Source: Streptomyces sp. NBC_00285 (GTDB lineage: Bacteria; Actinomycetota; Actinomycetes; Streptomycetales; Streptomycetaceae). From it: 64,000 nucleotides of DNA. Position 1 is the stretch's first letter, and each line of letters opens with the position of its first letter. The position numbers were made by a program, and so were the translations under genes. The notes under the pieces are model-generated. The model ran no database searches, had not been told where the DNA came from, and saw only the letters and a list, made by a program, of their open reading frames with translations. The stretch spans positions 4,278,001-4,342,000 of the forward strand of contig NZ_CP108055.1 in the NCBI RefSeq assembly GCF_036174265.1. The letters run 5' to 3'. Of the stretch, positions 35,301 through 44,572 are shown piece by piece.

Positions 35301-36656
35301 ATGCCCCTCATGAACACAGCAGATCTTGGGCTGCCGGTGGACGTTCCCTCGACGGCGCTCTTCACGGACCAGTACGAGCTCACGATGCTTCAGGCCGCGC
35401 TGAAGGCGGGTACCGCCGAGCGGCACAGCGTGTTCGAGGTCTTCACCCGGCGGCTCCCGGAGGGGCGGCGCTACGGCGTCGTCGCGGGCACCGGCCGGGT
35501 GCTGGACGCGGTGGAGAACTTCCGTTTCGACGCGGACGTCCTCGCCTTCCTCCGCGAGCGGGGCATCGTCGACGAGGAGACCCTGGACTGGCTGGCCTCC
35601 TACCGCTTCCGCGGTGACATCTGGGGCTATCCGGAGGGCGAGGTGTACTTCCCGGGCTCGCCGATCATGCGGGTGGAGGGCTCCTTCGCCGAGTGCGTGC
35701 TCCTGGAGACCGTGATCCTGTCGATCCTCAACCACGACTCCGCGATAGCCGCGGCCGCCTCCCGGATGTCCTCGGCCGCGGGCGACCGGCCGCTGATCGA
35801 GATGGGCGCGCGCCGCACCCACGAGCTGTCCGCGGTGGCCGCCGCCCGCGCCGCCTACGTCGGCGGTTTCGCCACCACCTCCGACCTCGCCGCCGGCTTC
35901 CGCTACGGCATCCCCACGGTGGGCACCTCCGCCCACGCCTTCACCCTGCTGCACGACCAGGAGCGGGACGCCTTCCAGGCCCAGGTCGACTCGCTGGGCC
36001 GCAACACCACACTGCTCGTGGACACCTACGACGTCACCGAAGCCGTCCGTACGGCCGTGGAGGTCGCCGGGCCCGAGCTGGGGGCCGTGCGCATCGACTC
36101 CGGCGACCTGCTCCTCGTCGCGCACCGGGTGCGGCAGCAGCTGGACGAGCTGGGCGCGAAGAGGACGCGGATCATCGTCACCTCCGACCTCGACGAGTAC
36201 GCCATCGCCTCGCTGGCCGTGGCCCCGGTGGACGCGTACGGCGTCGGCACCCAGCTGGTGACCGGGTCCGGGCATCCGACCGCCTCCATGGTCTACAAGC
36301 TGGTCGCGCGCGCCGAGTCCGACGACCCGAAGGCGCCGCTGATCCCGGTCGCGAAGAAGTCGTCCGGGGGCAAGACCTCGGTCGGCGGCCGCAAGTGGGC
36401 GGCACGGCGGCTGGACGCGGACGGGGTCGCGGAGGCCGAGGTGGTGGGCACGGGACCGGTTCCGCCCGCGCTCGCGGACCGGCAGCTGCTCGTCGAGCTG
36501 GTCAAGGGTGGCGAGGTCGTCGCACGGGAAGCGCTGGACGTCGTACGGGACCGGCATGCGGCCGCGCGGGCCAACCTGCCGTTGTCGGCAACCCAGTTGT
36601 CGCGCGGAGAGCCGGTCATTCCGACGGAGTACGCACAGGGGCGCCCGGGTAGCTAA
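35301..36656 (+). CDS. pncB: Nicotinate phosphoribosyltransferase
   Basis: A 451-residue NAPRTase with [35 protein letters not shown], the GARRTHE segment, the phosphorylatable His in [25 protein letters not shown] and the PRPP-loop region [12 protein letters not shown]. It converts nicotinate and PRPP to nicotinate mononucleotide in NAD salvage. The nicotinamidase gene follows 103 bases downstream and supplies its substrate, so this is a two-step salvage pair. ATG at 35301; ATG at 35313 is possible. Confidence 0.95.
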   Translation: MPLMNTADLGLPVDVPSTALFTDQYELTMLQAALKAGTAERHSVFEVFTRRLPEGRRYGVVAGTGRVLDAVENFRFDADVLAFLRERGIVDEETLDWLASYRFRGDIWGYPEGEVYFPGSPIMRVEGSFAECVLLETVILSILNHDSAIAAAASRMSSAAGDRPLIEMGARRTHELSAVAAARAAYVGGFATTSDLAAGFRYGIPTVGTSAHAFTLLHDQERDAFQAQVDSLGRNTTLLVDTYDVTEAVRTAVEVAGPELGAVRIDSGDLLLVAHRVRQQLDELGAKRTRIIVTSDLDEYAIASLAVAPVDAYGVGTQLVTGSGHPTASMVYKLVARAESDDPKAPLIPVAKKSSGGKTSVGGRKWAARRLDADGVAEAEVVGTGPVPPALADRQLLVELVKGGEVVAREALDVVRDRHAAARANLPLSATQLSRGEPVIPTEYAQGRPGS

Positions 36657-36759
36657 TGCGGGTGCGCCCTCCCGCAGTGCCGTCGAAGTCTCTAGGCTCG
36701 TAAGTTCACCCTCCCCCGGGTTCACAGGAGTCGGGGGACCGCCGTCGAAGGACACCACC

Positions 36760-37347
36760 ATGCGCCGCGCCTTGATCGTCGTTGACGTGCAGAACGACTT
36801 CTGCGAAGGGGGCAGTCTCGCGGTGGCCGGGGGTGCCGATGTGGCCGCCGCCGTCACGGAGCTGATCGGGCAGGCGGCGGGCTCCGGCTACCAGCATGTG
36901 GTGGCCACCCGCGACCACCACATCGCGCCCGGCGGCCACTTCGCCGACAACCCGGACTTCGCGCACTCCTGGCCCGCGCACTGCGTCGCCGGTACGGAGG
37001 GAGTGGGGTTCCACCCGAACTTCGCGCCGGCCGTGGCCTCCGGGGCGGTCGACGCCGTGTTCGACAAGGGGGCCTACGCGGCCGCCTACAGCGGGTTCGA
37101 GGGCGCCGACGAGAACGGCGTGACGCTGGCCGACTGGCTGCGGGCGCGGAACGTGTCGGAGGTGGACGTGGTCGGGATCGCCACGGACCACTGCGTACGC
37201 GCCACGGCTCTGGACGCGGCGCGGGAGGGTTTCCGCACGCAGGTGCTGCTGGACCTGACCGCCGGGGTCGCCGAGGGAACGACCGAGCGGGCGCTGGAGG
37301 AACTGCGCGAGGCGGGCGTGGAACTGTCCGGGAAGCCGGTGGTCTAG
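36760..37347 (+). CDS. pncA: Nicotinamidase / isochorismatase family amidohydrolase
   Basis: A 195-residue amidase. The catalytic triad is visible: Asp9 in VVDVQNDF, Lys in VFDKGAY near 105, and the nucleophile Cys in [14 protein letters not shown]. Metal-binding residues are in [13 protein letters not shown], and SWPAHCV is conserved. It deamidates nicotinamide to nicotinate for pncB. ATG at 36760 has AAGGA eight bases upstream. Assignment to nicotinamidase rather than another isochorismatase-like enzyme is strengthened by the adjacent pncB. Confidence 0.92.
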   Translation: MRRALIVVDVQNDFCEGGSLAVAGGADVAAAVTELIGQAAGSGYQHVVATRDHHIAPGGHFADNPDFAHSWPAHCVAGTEGVGFHPNFAPAVASGAVDAVFDKGAYAAAYSGFEGADENGVTLADWLRARNVSEVDVVGIATDHCVRATALDAAREGFRTQVLLDLTAGVAEGTTERALEELREAGVELSGKPVV

Positions 37348-37462
37348 GGGGCGGGTGGTCCAGGGCGGTGGTCCAGCCGTAGAGCCGCCGGAGACGCCTG
37401 ACGGCGAGACCCGTGGACCGCGGCCGGCGGGCAACCCGTAGACCGCCGGTGTGGGCCGCTGG

Positions 37463-38215
37463 TCAGTGGTACGTGGTCGGCTCGGCCGGAGTGGGCCAGG
37501 GTGTTTCGGGTTTCGTGTGGAGGATGTCGCGGGCCTGGTCCGCGGCGCGGGCGATGCTCTCGGAGACGAAGTCGAGGAAGCGGGCCATGTTCTCCAGGCG
37601 GGTGGCGGCCGGGGTGCCCGAGCCGAGGACGCCGACGCCCTGGCGCGCGGTCTCGGCGACCTGGGCGGTGGACCGGGCGCTGGCCATCATCGACTCGTAC
37701 ATGACGTCGTTGTCGACGACGTAGAGATCCCGGCGGCGCTCGTCGCGATCCCGGCGGACCAGGTCCTGGCTTTCGAGGAACGCGACGGCTTTGGAGACGG
37801 ACGCCGGGCTGACCCGAAGGCTCTGGACGAGTTCGGACGCGGTGAGGCTGCCCGCGTCGCTGAGGATGAGGCAGGCCATCACCCGGGCCGTCATCTTGGG
37901 CATGCCGGACTGCATGAAGACGGTGGTCATCGTCTCCTCGTACTCGCGCACGGCCTCGGCGTCACGGCCGTGGGCCTGCGGCGGCGCGTCCGTCCCCCGG
38001 GGCATGGACTGCCTGCGGCGGTGGGCGCGGCGTTCGGTGGCGCGGTGGGCGAGGTCGGCGCGGTAGGCGGTGGGGCCGCCGTTGCGCATGACCTCGCGCG
38101 TGATGGTCGAGGTCGGGCGGTCCAGGCGCCGGGCGATCTCGGCGTAGGCGAGGCCGTCCGCCAGTCCCAGCGCGATCTGCTGACGTGCCTGCTGGGTGAG
38201 CCTGCCTCCCGGCAT
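37463..38215 (-). CDS. Transcriptional regulator: IS30-type HTH fused to a MarR/GbsR-type winged helix
   Basis: A 250-residue fusion. Residues 1-45 are an HTH_38 helix-turn-helix as in IS30 transposases (GRLTQQARQQIALGLADG and AEIARRLDRPTSTITREVMR), followed by a basic AHRATERRAHRRR region. Residues about 95-170 are a MarR/GbsR winged helix (SGMPKMTARVMACLILSD, LTASELVQSLRVSPASVSKAVAFLE, RRDRDERRRDLY). The C-terminal helices probably dimerise. GGAG precedes the ATG. It is divergent from the DUF4097-ABC operon, whose promoter region carries several GCAAC/GTTGC repeats, so it probably represses that operon and itself. Confidence 0.88.
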   Translation of the reverse strand: MPGGRLTQQARQQIALGLADGLAYAEIARRLDRPTSTITREVMRNGGPTAYRADLAHRATERRAHRRRQSMPRGTDAPPQAHGRDAEAVREYEETMTTVFMQSGMPKMTARVMACLILSDAGSLTASELVQSLRVSPASVSKAVAFLESQDLVRRDRDERRRDLYVVDNDVMYESMMASARSTAQVAETARQGVGVLGSGTPAATRLENMARFLDFVSESIARAADQARDILHTKPETPWPTPAEPTTYH

Positions 38216-38269
38216 CGCGGTCTCCTTACGTGGTGCGTGGGGTCTCCAGCATAGCGTTCACCTTCTGAC

Positions 38270-38405
38270 TATTGCAACGAAATAACTCCTGACGTTGCGT
38301 TACCTTCTGGTTCGTTGCAATGAAATTGACCATCTGACCTGCATCGATGCCACTGGAATGCAACAAGCTTGTTGCCTGAACCGTGAACGCAACGTAGCTT
38401 TTCCC
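38270..38405. promoter_or_regulatory. Cluster of GTTGC/GCAAC inverted repeats (operator region)
   Basis: The divergent region between the regulator and the DUF4097 gene holds TTGCAACGAAAT (38273), GTTGCGTTAC (38294), TTCGTTGCAATGAAA (38311), the perfect 16-bp palindrome GCAACAAGCTTGTTGC (38360-38375) and AACGCAACG (38391). The region is far more AT-rich than its surroundings. These are probable binding sites for the IS30-HTH/MarR regulator. Confidence 0.7.
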
Positions 38406-38436
38406 TCATCGGAAACAGCGACGAGCACAGGAGAGC

Positions 38437-39111
38437 ATGATGCAGAAGTTCGACACCACCACCCCGGTCACCGCCGTCCTCGACCTCCCCGCCGGCCGTA
38501 TCCAGGTCATCGCCGCCGACCGCACCGACACCACGGTCCAGGTGCTGCCCGTCGACCCCGGCAAGAGCCGCGACGTGCGGGCCGCGGAGCAGATCGCGGT
38601 CGCCTACGACGACGGCGTCCTCAGGGTCACCGCTCCGGCCCCGGCGAACCGGATCCTCGGCAACTCCGGATCCGTCGAGGTCACCGTCCAGGTCCCGTCC
38701 GGCTCGCATGTGGAGGCCACCACGGCCGCCGCCGGGTTCCGGGCCGTCGGACGCCTCGGCGACGTCGCCTTCAAGGGCGCACACGGCCCGGTCAAGATCG
38801 ACGAGGCCGCCGGCATCGAGCTCACCGCCGCCGACAGCGACATCACGGTCGGCCGCCTGACCGGACCCGCCCGGATCACCACACAGAAGGGCGACATCCG
38901 CGTCACCGAGGCCGTACGCGGCGCGGTCGAACTGACCACGCAGATGGGCTCCATCTCGGTCGCCACCGCCCGGGGAACCTCCGCCACCCTCGACGCCGGC
39001 ACCGGCTACGGCCGTATCGACAACACCCTCCGGAACAGCGACGGCCCCGCCGCCGACCTGCACATCCGCGCCACCACCACGCACGGCGACATCACCGCAC
39101 GCAGCCTCTGA
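38437..39111 (+). CDS. DUF4097 family beta-helix protein
   Basis: A 224-residue protein built of repeated short beta strands: AVLDLPAGRIQVIAADRTD, GSVEVTVQVPSGSHVE, ITVGRLTGPARITTQKGDI, VELTTQMGSISVATARG and GYGRIDNTL. This is the DUF4097/adhesin-like beta-helix. No signal peptide or membrane segment is present, so it is cytoplasmic. AGGAGA lies just upstream; ATG at 38440 is equally likely. First gene of an operon with the DrrA-type ATPase and DrrB-type permease; its role in that transporter is unknown. Confidence 0.88.
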   Translation: MMQKFDTTTPVTAVLDLPAGRIQVIAADRTDTTVQVLPVDPGKSRDVRAAEQIAVAYDDGVLRVTAPAPANRILGNSGSVEVTVQVPSGSHVEATTAAAGFRAVGRLGDVAFKGAHGPVKIDEAAGIELTAADSDITVGRLTGPARITTQKGDIRVTEAVRGAVELTTQMGSISVATARGTSATLDAGTGYGRIDNTLRNSDGPAADLHIRATTTHGDITARSL

Positions 39112-39139
39112 CACCCACTTCTCAGGAGGAGCACCCCTC

Positions 39140-40102
39140 ATGACCGACCTGGCCATCGCGGCGAACGGGCTGCGCAAGTCCTACGGCGACAGGACCGTCC
39201 TGGACGGCGTCGACCTGGCCGTCCCGGAAGGAACGATCTTCTCCCTGCTCGGCCCGAACGGTGCCGGCAAGACCACCGTCGTCAAGATCCTCTCCACCCT
39301 CGTCTCCGCCGACCGGGGCACCGGCGGCATCCACATCGGCGGCCACGACCTGGTCGCCGACCCGCAGGCCGTGCGTGCCGCGATCGGGGTCACCGGGCAG
39401 TTCTCCGCCGTGGACGGACTCATCACCGGCGAGGAGAACATGCTCCTCATGGCCGACCTGCACCACCTCTCCAAGCGCGAAGGCCGGAAGGTCACCGCCG
39501 AACTGCTGGAGCGGTTCGACCTCACCGAGGCGGCGAAGAAGCCCGCCTCCACCTACTCCGGGGGCATGAAGCGCCGCCTCGACATCGCCATGACCCTGGT
39601 GGGCAGCCCGCGGATCATCTTCCTCGACGAACCGACCACCGGCCTCGACCCGCGCTCCCGGCACACCATGTGGCAGATCATCCGGGAACTGGTCTCCGAC
39701 GGCGTCACCGTCTTCCTCACCACCCAGTACCTGGACGAGGCCGACGAGCTCGCCGACCGGATCGCCGTGCTCCACAACGGGCGGATCGCCGCCGAGGGCA
39801 CCGCGGAGGAGCTGAAGCGGCTCGTCCCCGGCGGCCACGTGAGGCTCCGTTTCACCGATCCGGACGACTACCGGGGCGCCGCCGCCGCGCTCGGTGACGT
39901 CGCCCGGGACGACGAGTCGCTGTCGTTGCGAATCCCCGGCGACGGCACCCAGCGCGAGCTGCGCGCCCTCCTCGACCGCCTCGACGCGGCCGGCGTCGAG
40001 GCCGACGAGCTGACCGTGCACACCCCCGACCTCGACGACGTGTTCTTCGCCCTCACGGGCAGCGCCGACGTCCCCGACCCGAGCAAGGAGACCGTCCGAT
40101 GA
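39140..40102 (+). CDS. DrrA-type ABC transporter ATP-binding protein
   Basis: A 320-residue ATPase of the daunorubicin-resistance DrrA family. It has Walker A GPNGAGKTT (38-46), Q-loop TGQFSAVDGLITGEENM (the SAVD segment typical of DrrA), signature YSGGMKRRLD, Walker B IIFLDEPTTGLDPRSR, a switch segment LTTQYLDEADELADR, and a C-terminal regulatory domain. GGAGGAG lies 9-10 bases before the ATG. With the next gene, overlapping by four bases, it forms a complete small-molecule exporter. Confidence 0.93.
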   Translation: MTDLAIAANGLRKSYGDRTVLDGVDLAVPEGTIFSLLGPNGAGKTTVVKILSTLVSADRGTGGIHIGGHDLVADPQAVRAAIGVTGQFSAVDGLITGEENMLLMADLHHLSKREGRKVTAELLERFDLTEAAKKPASTYSGGMKRRLDIAMTLVGSPRIIFLDEPTTGLDPRSRHTMWQIIRELVSDGVTVFLTTQYLDEADELADRIAVLHNGRIAAEGTAEELKRLVPGGHVRLRFTDPDDYRGAAAALGDVARDDESLSLRIPGDGTQRELRALLDRLDAAGVEADELTVHTPDLDDVFFALTGSADVPDPSKETVR

Positions 40103-40917
40103 GCTCCCCCCTGACTCCCGCCCGCCCGACCCGGATCTCCCTCGCCGTACGCGATTCGTCGACGATGCTGCGCCGCAACCTCCTGCACGCCCGGCGCTAC
40201 CCCTCCCTGACGCTGAACCTGCTGCTCACGCCGGTCATGCTGTTGCTGCTCTTCGTCTACGTCTTCGGCGACACCATGAGCGCCGGGATCGGGGGCGGCG
40301 GCGCCGACCGCTCGGCGTACGTCGCGTATCTGGTCCCGGGGCTCCTGCTGATGACCATCGGCTCGACCACCATCGGGACGGCGGTGTCCGTCTCCACCGA
40401 CATGTCCGAGGGCATCATCGCCCGCTTCCGGACGATGGCGATCCACCGCGGTTCGGTGCTCGTCGGGCACGTCGTCGGCAGTGTCCTCCAGTCGGTCGTG
40501 AGCGTGGTCCTGGTGGGGGCCGTCGGCGTCGCCATCGGTTTCCGCTCCACCGACGCCACCGCCCTGGAGTGGCTCGCGGCGTTCGGCCTGCTGGTGCTCT
40601 TCGCCACCGCGCTCACCTGGATCGCGGTCGGAATGGGGCTGGTCAGCCCCAATGCCGAGGCTGCGAGCAACAACGCCATGCCGCTGATCTTCCTGCCGCT
40701 CATCTCCAGTACGTTCGTCCCGGTCGACGCGATGCCGGGCTGGTTCCAGCCGATCGCGGAGTACCAGCCCTTCACGCCGGCCATCGAGACCCTGCGCGGT
40801 CTGCTGCTCGGCACCGAGATCGGCAACAACGGCTGGCTCGCCGTCGCCTGGTGCCTGGGCCTCGCGGTGCTCGGGTACCGCTGGTCGGCGTCGAGGTTCG
40901 ACCAGGATCCGAAGTAG
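40099..40917 (+). CDS. DrrB-type ABC transporter permease
   Basis: A 272-residue ABC-2 permease with six membrane helices. It opens with RDSSTMLRRNLLHARRYPSLTLNLLLTPVMLLLLFVYVFG and contains GIIARFRTMAIHRGSVLVGHV and a C-terminal AIETLRGLLLGTEIG, both standard for DrrB. The ATG overlaps the ATPase stop (ATGA), so translation is coupled. The exported substrate is unknown; such pairs often give drug or antibiotic efflux. Confidence 0.92.
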   Translation: MSSPLTPARPTRISLAVRDSSTMLRRNLLHARRYPSLTLNLLLTPVMLLLLFVYVFGDTMSAGIGGGGADRSAYVAYLVPGLLLMTIGSTTIGTAVSVSTDMSEGIIARFRTMAIHRGSVLVGHVVGSVLQSVVSVVLVGAVGVAIGFRSTDATALEWLAAFGLLVLFATALTWIAVGMGLVSPNAEAASNNAMPLIFLPLISSTFVPVDAMPGWFQPIAEYQPFTPAIETLRGLLLGTEIGNNGWLAVAWCLGLAVLGYRWSASRFDQDPK

Positions 40918-40960
40918 CCGCCGTGACAGCGCGGGCCGGCTCCCGCACCCCGTCCCACCG

Positions 40961-41003
40961 CAGGGCGGCGTACACCGACACCTCGTCGGAGTGCGCCGCC
41001 CTG
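40961..41003 (+). terminator. Hairpin terminator after the DrrAB operon
   Basis: CAGGGCGGCG and CGCCGCCCTG form a 10-bp stem; the 23-base loop contains a further small CCGAC/GTCGG stem. It starts 43 bases after the permease stop. Confidence 0.65.
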
Positions 41004-41024
41004 TCCGGCTGGGCCGGGTGCCGT

Positions 41025-41369
41025 CTACGCCGGGGCCGTCGGGCGCCTCAGCAGGCTCCTGATCGGGTGCCACAGCTCCTGGGCCAGCTCGGGACCGCTC
41101 ACGACAGCGTTGTCGGGGGCCGTACGCCATATCAGGCCGTCCGGGTGGTGCAGTACGGCGGTGATCTCGTCCGGGCTCGGCGGCTCGGCGTTGCCCCGCA
41201 GGTACACCGCGCGCAGGCCCAGGTTGCGCAGCCTGGTCAGGGCGCGCGCCCGGTTGTGGGAGTGCACGAGCACCCGCACGCTGCCGCAGCCGTCGGTGGG
41301 CGGGCGGGGCAGGTTCAGTGCCACCACCACCATGCCGTTCGGCAGCTTGCAGAAACCTCCTGCGGCCAT
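41025..41369 (-). CDS. Conserved hypothetical protein (114 aa)
   Basis: A 114-residue cytoplasmic protein: a beta strand start (NGMVVVALNLPRP), VRVLVHSHNRARALTRLRNLGLRAVYLRGN, then PDEITAVLHHPDGLIWRT. The pattern suggests a small alpha/beta fold. No known motif or catalytic residue stands out and I do not recognise the family. Codon usage is typical of real genes here. It is convergent with the DrrB gene. Confidence 0.65.
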   Translation of the reverse strand: MAAGGFCKLPNGMVVVALNLPRPPTDGCGSVRVLVHSHNRARALTRLRNLGLRAVYLRGNAEPPSPDEITAVLHHPDGLIWRTAPDNAVVSGPELAQELWHPIRSLLRRPTAPA

Positions 41370-41430
41370 GCAGTCACACCCCCGTGGGCGTCGGTGTCAA
41401 TAAGAAAGCCATAGGACGCACCTAAACACG

Positions 41431-41463
41431 ATCGGCGGCAACCCGCCAGGGGTTGCCGCCGAT
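41431..41463 (-). terminator. Hairpin terminator after the M6 protease gene
   Basis: ATCGGCGGCAACCC and GGGGTTGCCGCCGAT pair over 14 bp around a GCCA(G) loop, about 20 bases beyond the protease stop on the minus strand. Confidence 0.8.
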
Positions 41464-41482
41464 ACGCTTTTGACCTGCGTTT

Positions 41483-43837
41483 TTACTTCTTCTTGGCCGA
41501 AGGTCCGACCTGGAGCGTGACTGTCTGGCCGTTCAGCGGCTCCTTGACGATCACGATCCGGGTGTTGGTGTCAGTGATCTTGACACCGGCGAGCGGGTTC
41601 GACGTGTCGTAGTACGTCGACCGCCGGTCGTCGAAGACCGGGACGCCCGGCTGCGACTTGATCTTCTTCGCGACGTCGGCGTTGTGGAGCGTGATCGCGT
41701 CCGTCGGGTACCAGCTGAAGGTGGAGTCGTAGGCCTGGATGCGGTTGCGCATCAGCGTGCCGTCGGACCACTTCAGCGCGGTCGGGTGGGAGTCGATCGG
41801 CAGGATCAGGCCCTCGCCCGGGTGCTGGCTGGTGTTGTCGTCGGCCTGGGAGGTGTCCCACTTCCAGATCAACAGGCCGTTCTGGTAGGCGTAGTGCTCC
41901 ACCCAGTCCGGACGGGTCGTCGAGAAGCCGTAGTTGTAGGGGCCGACCTTCAACACCTTGTCGTAGGACACGTACTGGCGGTTCTCGGCGAGGTAGTACT
42001 GCGCGTAGTTGTCCGTGATGGACGCGCCGATGCGGGAGAAGCCGGTCGCGGTCCAAGCGGCGTCCGCTGTCTCGGCGTTGTCGGAGAACAGGGTCGCGCC
42101 GTCGGCGGTCACCGTGATCTCGTCGGCCGTGAAGCCCTTCTGGGCCACGCCGCCGTCGGTGGCGTAGCGGAAGCGGAGCTGGATCTTCTGGCCCGCGTAG
42201 GCGTTCAGCGGGAAGGTCAGCTTCTGGTAGGCGTCCACCGTGCCGGTGAGGGCGGGCTTGCCGCTGCCGTCCTTCGGGATGGCGGTGCCGTCGGCCAGAG
42301 TGCCGTCGATCGGCGTCCAGTTGGAGCCGTCGGTGGAGACCTCGGTGTAGAGGTAGTCGTAGTCCTGCTCGGTGTCCCACCAGCCGTCGAGGGTCAGTGC
42401 CGCCGACGCCTTGCCGGTCAGGTCGACCGAACGGCTCAGGGTGTTGCGCAGGTCGTTGCCGCTGCCGCTCCACCACTGGGTCGTGCCCTGGGCCGGGGTG
42501 ACCACCGGGGTGGTGACCGTCTTCTGGGGCAGCTGGACCACGAGGGCCTGCGCGTTCTTGGTGTTGTACTCCGCGACGCCCAGCTTGTGGTTGGAGCGCT
42601 TGCCCGCGTTGGCCACGTCGTAGTCGAGCCAGCCCAGTTGGAGCTTGTCCCAGGCGTTCATGTCGCCCGGCAGGTCGCCGATCGACTGCTTGCCGGTGCC
42701 GAGCCAGGAGCCGGAGGACATCAACGTCCAGAAGCCGGTGGAGTTCTCGCCGCCGCCGGAGGTGTCGTACTCGTCGGGCAGGCCGAGGTCGTGGCCGTAC
42801 TCGTGGGCGAAGACGCCCAGGCCGCCGTTCTCCGGCTGGATGGTGTAGTCGCCGACCCAGATGCCGGTGTCGCCGATCTGGGTGCCGCCGAGCTTGTTGG
42901 CGGAGGGGCCGGTGGAGCCGGCGTCGGTGCCGAAGGCGTACCAACGGTGCGCCCAGATGGCGTCCTCGCCCTGCGCGCCGCCGCCCGCGGACTCGTCCTC
43001 GCCGGCGTGCACGATCTGGAAGTGGTCGATGTAGCCGTCGGGCTCGTTGAAGTTGCCGTCGCCGTCGAAGTCGTAGCGGTCCCACTGGTCGAACTGGGCC
43101 AGTTCCGCGCTGATTTCGGCGGCCGTGTCGCCGGCGGCCTCGCGGTCGGCGACCCAGGCGTTGACGCCGTCCTGGACCGCGTACCAGGCGCCGGTCGTGG
43201 CGTCGTTGGAACCGTAACGGGCCTCGTTGTACGGGACCTTGACCCAGTCGGTGACCTCGCCCTCGACCGAGTACCGGCCCGAGGACTGCTTCTCGTAGTA
43301 CTTCTTCAGCGACTCGCTCTTCTTGCCGGTGCCGAAGTACAGGTCCTGGAAGTGCGACTGGTTGTAGTCCGCCTGCCAGGCCGTGCTGTTGTCCTTGGTG
43401 CGGTCGGGCTGGGCTATCCGGTTGTGCAGCGGGCCGACCGTGCCGCCGTAGCGGGGGTCGACCTGGTCGCCGAACTCGACCAGGATGGTGAAGATCTTGT
43501 CGGTCTTCTCGCGGCCGAGTTCGACGTACTTGCTGTCGCCCTTGCGGCTCTTGAGCTGGACCACTTTGGAGCCGTCACGGTTCTTCACCGTGGCGGCGCC
43601 GGATATGACCTGGTCGAGCGCCTCCTGGCGCTGCGCCTGCCGGGTCTTGGTCAGCGGGCCGTCGAAGTCGTGCTCCCTGGCCTTCGCCGGCTGCGGGTCC
43701 TGCCGGTCGACGGCGGAGGTCTCCGCGAACTTGTCGTCCGCGGCCTGCGCCACGGCGAACGTCGAGAACGTGACGGAAGCCGCCGCGAGGGCGACCACCG
43801 TCGCTGCCGTTCTGAACGTCCAGGATCGTTCTGTCAC
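41483..43837 (-). CDS. Secreted M6 family metalloprotease (immune inhibitor A-like)
   Basis: A 784-residue exported protease. An N-terminal signal ends near AVAQA/AD. A propeptide of about 80 residues leads to the catalytic domain with HEYGHDLGLPDEY (zinc ligands His345, His349 and Asp355; Glu346 catalytic), preceded by the calcium-like loop DFDGDGNFNEPD. The C-terminal half has beta-sandwich (VEG-type) repeats around QKLTFPLNAYAGQKIQLRFRYATDGG. GTG at 43837 is chosen because GGGAG is eight bases upstream; the GTG three codons earlier abuts it. It degrades extracellular proteins. Confidence 0.92.
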   Translation of the reverse strand: MTERSWTFRTAATVVALAAASVTFSTFAVAQAADDKFAETSAVDRQDPQPAKAREHDFDGPLTKTRQAQRQEALDQVISGAATVKNRDGSKVVQLKSRKGDSKYVELGREKTDKIFTILVEFGDQVDPRYGGTVGPLHNRIAQPDRTKDNSTAWQADYNQSHFQDLYFGTGKKSESLKKYYEKQSSGRYSVEGEVTDWVKVPYNEARYGSNDATTGAWYAVQDGVNAWVADREAAGDTAAEISAELAQFDQWDRYDFDGDGNFNEPDGYIDHFQIVHAGEDESAGGGAQGEDAIWAHRWYAFGTDAGSTGPSANKLGGTQIGDTGIWVGDYTIQPENGGLGVFAHEYGHDLGLPDEYDTSGGGENSTGFWTLMSSGSWLGTGKQSIGDLPGDMNAWDKLQLGWLDYDVANAGKRSNHKLGVAEYNTKNAQALVVQLPQKTVTTPVVTPAQGTTQWWSGSGNDLRNTLSRSVDLTGKASAALTLDGWWDTEQDYDYLYTEVSTDGSNWTPIDGTLADGTAIPKDGSGKPALTGTVDAYQKLTFPLNAYAGQKIQLRFRYATDGGVAQKGFTADEITVTADGATLFSDNAETADAAWTATGFSRIGASITDNYAQYYLAENRQYVSYDKVLKVGPYNYGFSTTRPDWVEHYAYQNGLLIWKWDTSQADDNTSQHPGEGLILPIDSHPTALKWSDGTLMRNRIQAYDSTFSWYPTDAITLHNADVAKKIKSQPGVPVFDDRRSTYYDTSNPLAGVKITDTNTRIVIVKEPLNGQTVTLQVGPSAKKK

Positions 43838-44172
43838 TTGAGCCACTCCCTTTAGTCAAGTGATCCGTATTTGACTAAAGGTTGGGAAGAAAAGACAGAC
43901 CTTGACTTGGACGCGTCAATTGCATTATACGGAGCCGGTGTTCGCATTACGGACGTGTGACCGCGCCACGACAGGCGCGCACAGAGGTCCACTTGGTGGA
44001 CGCCATGACTCCGTGCGCCCCCTGTGCTCCGGCACTGTTGGTTAGGTCACGCTTACCGCTCGTTCCAGTCGGGCACACAGCCGATTAGAGTCGGTTGGCG
44101 GAACGCCCGGGTGTCGGCGGAAAGCCAGGACGACACCCCCCGTGGACCCCCAATTCCGAGGACACGATTGCC
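43838..44172. other. Divergent promoter region of the protease and small membrane protein genes
   Basis: No gene is supported in these 335 bases. The protease-proximal part (43838-43935) is AT-rich and carries an inverted repeat overlapping the protease ribosome binding site. A TATAAT hexamer lies on the minus strand at 43924-43929; no good -35 sequence is evident. The right half holds the leader of the small membrane protein gene. Confidence 0.55.
43850..43880 (-). promoter_or_regulatory. Inverted repeat in the protease leader, overlapping the ribosome binding site
   Basis: CTTTAGTCAA and TTGACTAAAG are perfect 10-bp arms separated by 11 bases. On the transcript the second arm runs into AAAGGGAG, the protease ribosome binding site, so the hairpin would include the AAAG of that site. 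It may be a DNA operator or an RNA element limiting translation. Confidence 0.6.
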
Positions 44173-44433
44173 ATGCCTCGTCCGACCGCCGCACAGCTCG
44201 TCTACGGCTCGATCACCGTCATCTTCTCGGCGCTCGCCATGCTGCTGCTGTCACAGACGAGTTCGACCGTGGGGACCGCGGTTGTCGCCGTCTCGGCGCT
44301 CGCCCTCGGCCTGCTGGTCGCCATGACGGTGCCACAGCCCAAGTCCCGCGTGGTGGCCCTGCGCAAGCCCGTGCAGCACATGGCGGAAGAGCCCGTGCCT
44401 GCCGTGGCCACGAGCTCCAAGACCGCCGCTTGA
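44173..44433 (+). CDS. Small two-helix membrane protein (86 aa)
   Basis: An 86-residue protein with two adjacent membrane helices (AQLVYGSITVIFSALAMLLL and GTAVVAVSALALGLLVAMTV), a basic cytoplasmic stretch (PQPKSRVVALRKPVQ) and an Ala/Thr-rich tail. ATG at 44173 has GAGGA upstream. Conserved-looking in codon usage, no recognised family. Divergent from the protease gene and convergent with the RDD gene. Confidence 0.75.
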   Translation: MPRPTAAQLVYGSITVIFSALAMLLLSQTSSTVGTAVVAVSALALGLLVAMTVPQPKSRVVALRKPVQHMAEEPVPAVATSSKTAA

Positions 44434-44572
44434 ACACTGCGTTCACCGCACCGCGCGCTCCGGCTCGCCCCCAGGCTTCATCGGGGCGGTCCGGGCGCGC
44501 GGTCGCGTTGTCCCTGCCTCTGCCGCCTCGCCGGCCGGGTGCTCCCGGCGGCGACGGCCCGAACCGTCCGGG

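Noticed and set aside
34935..36857. A 640-residue extension of ClpS
   Set aside because: The extra part is antisense to pncB; ClpS is normally about 100 residues and starts near 35252.
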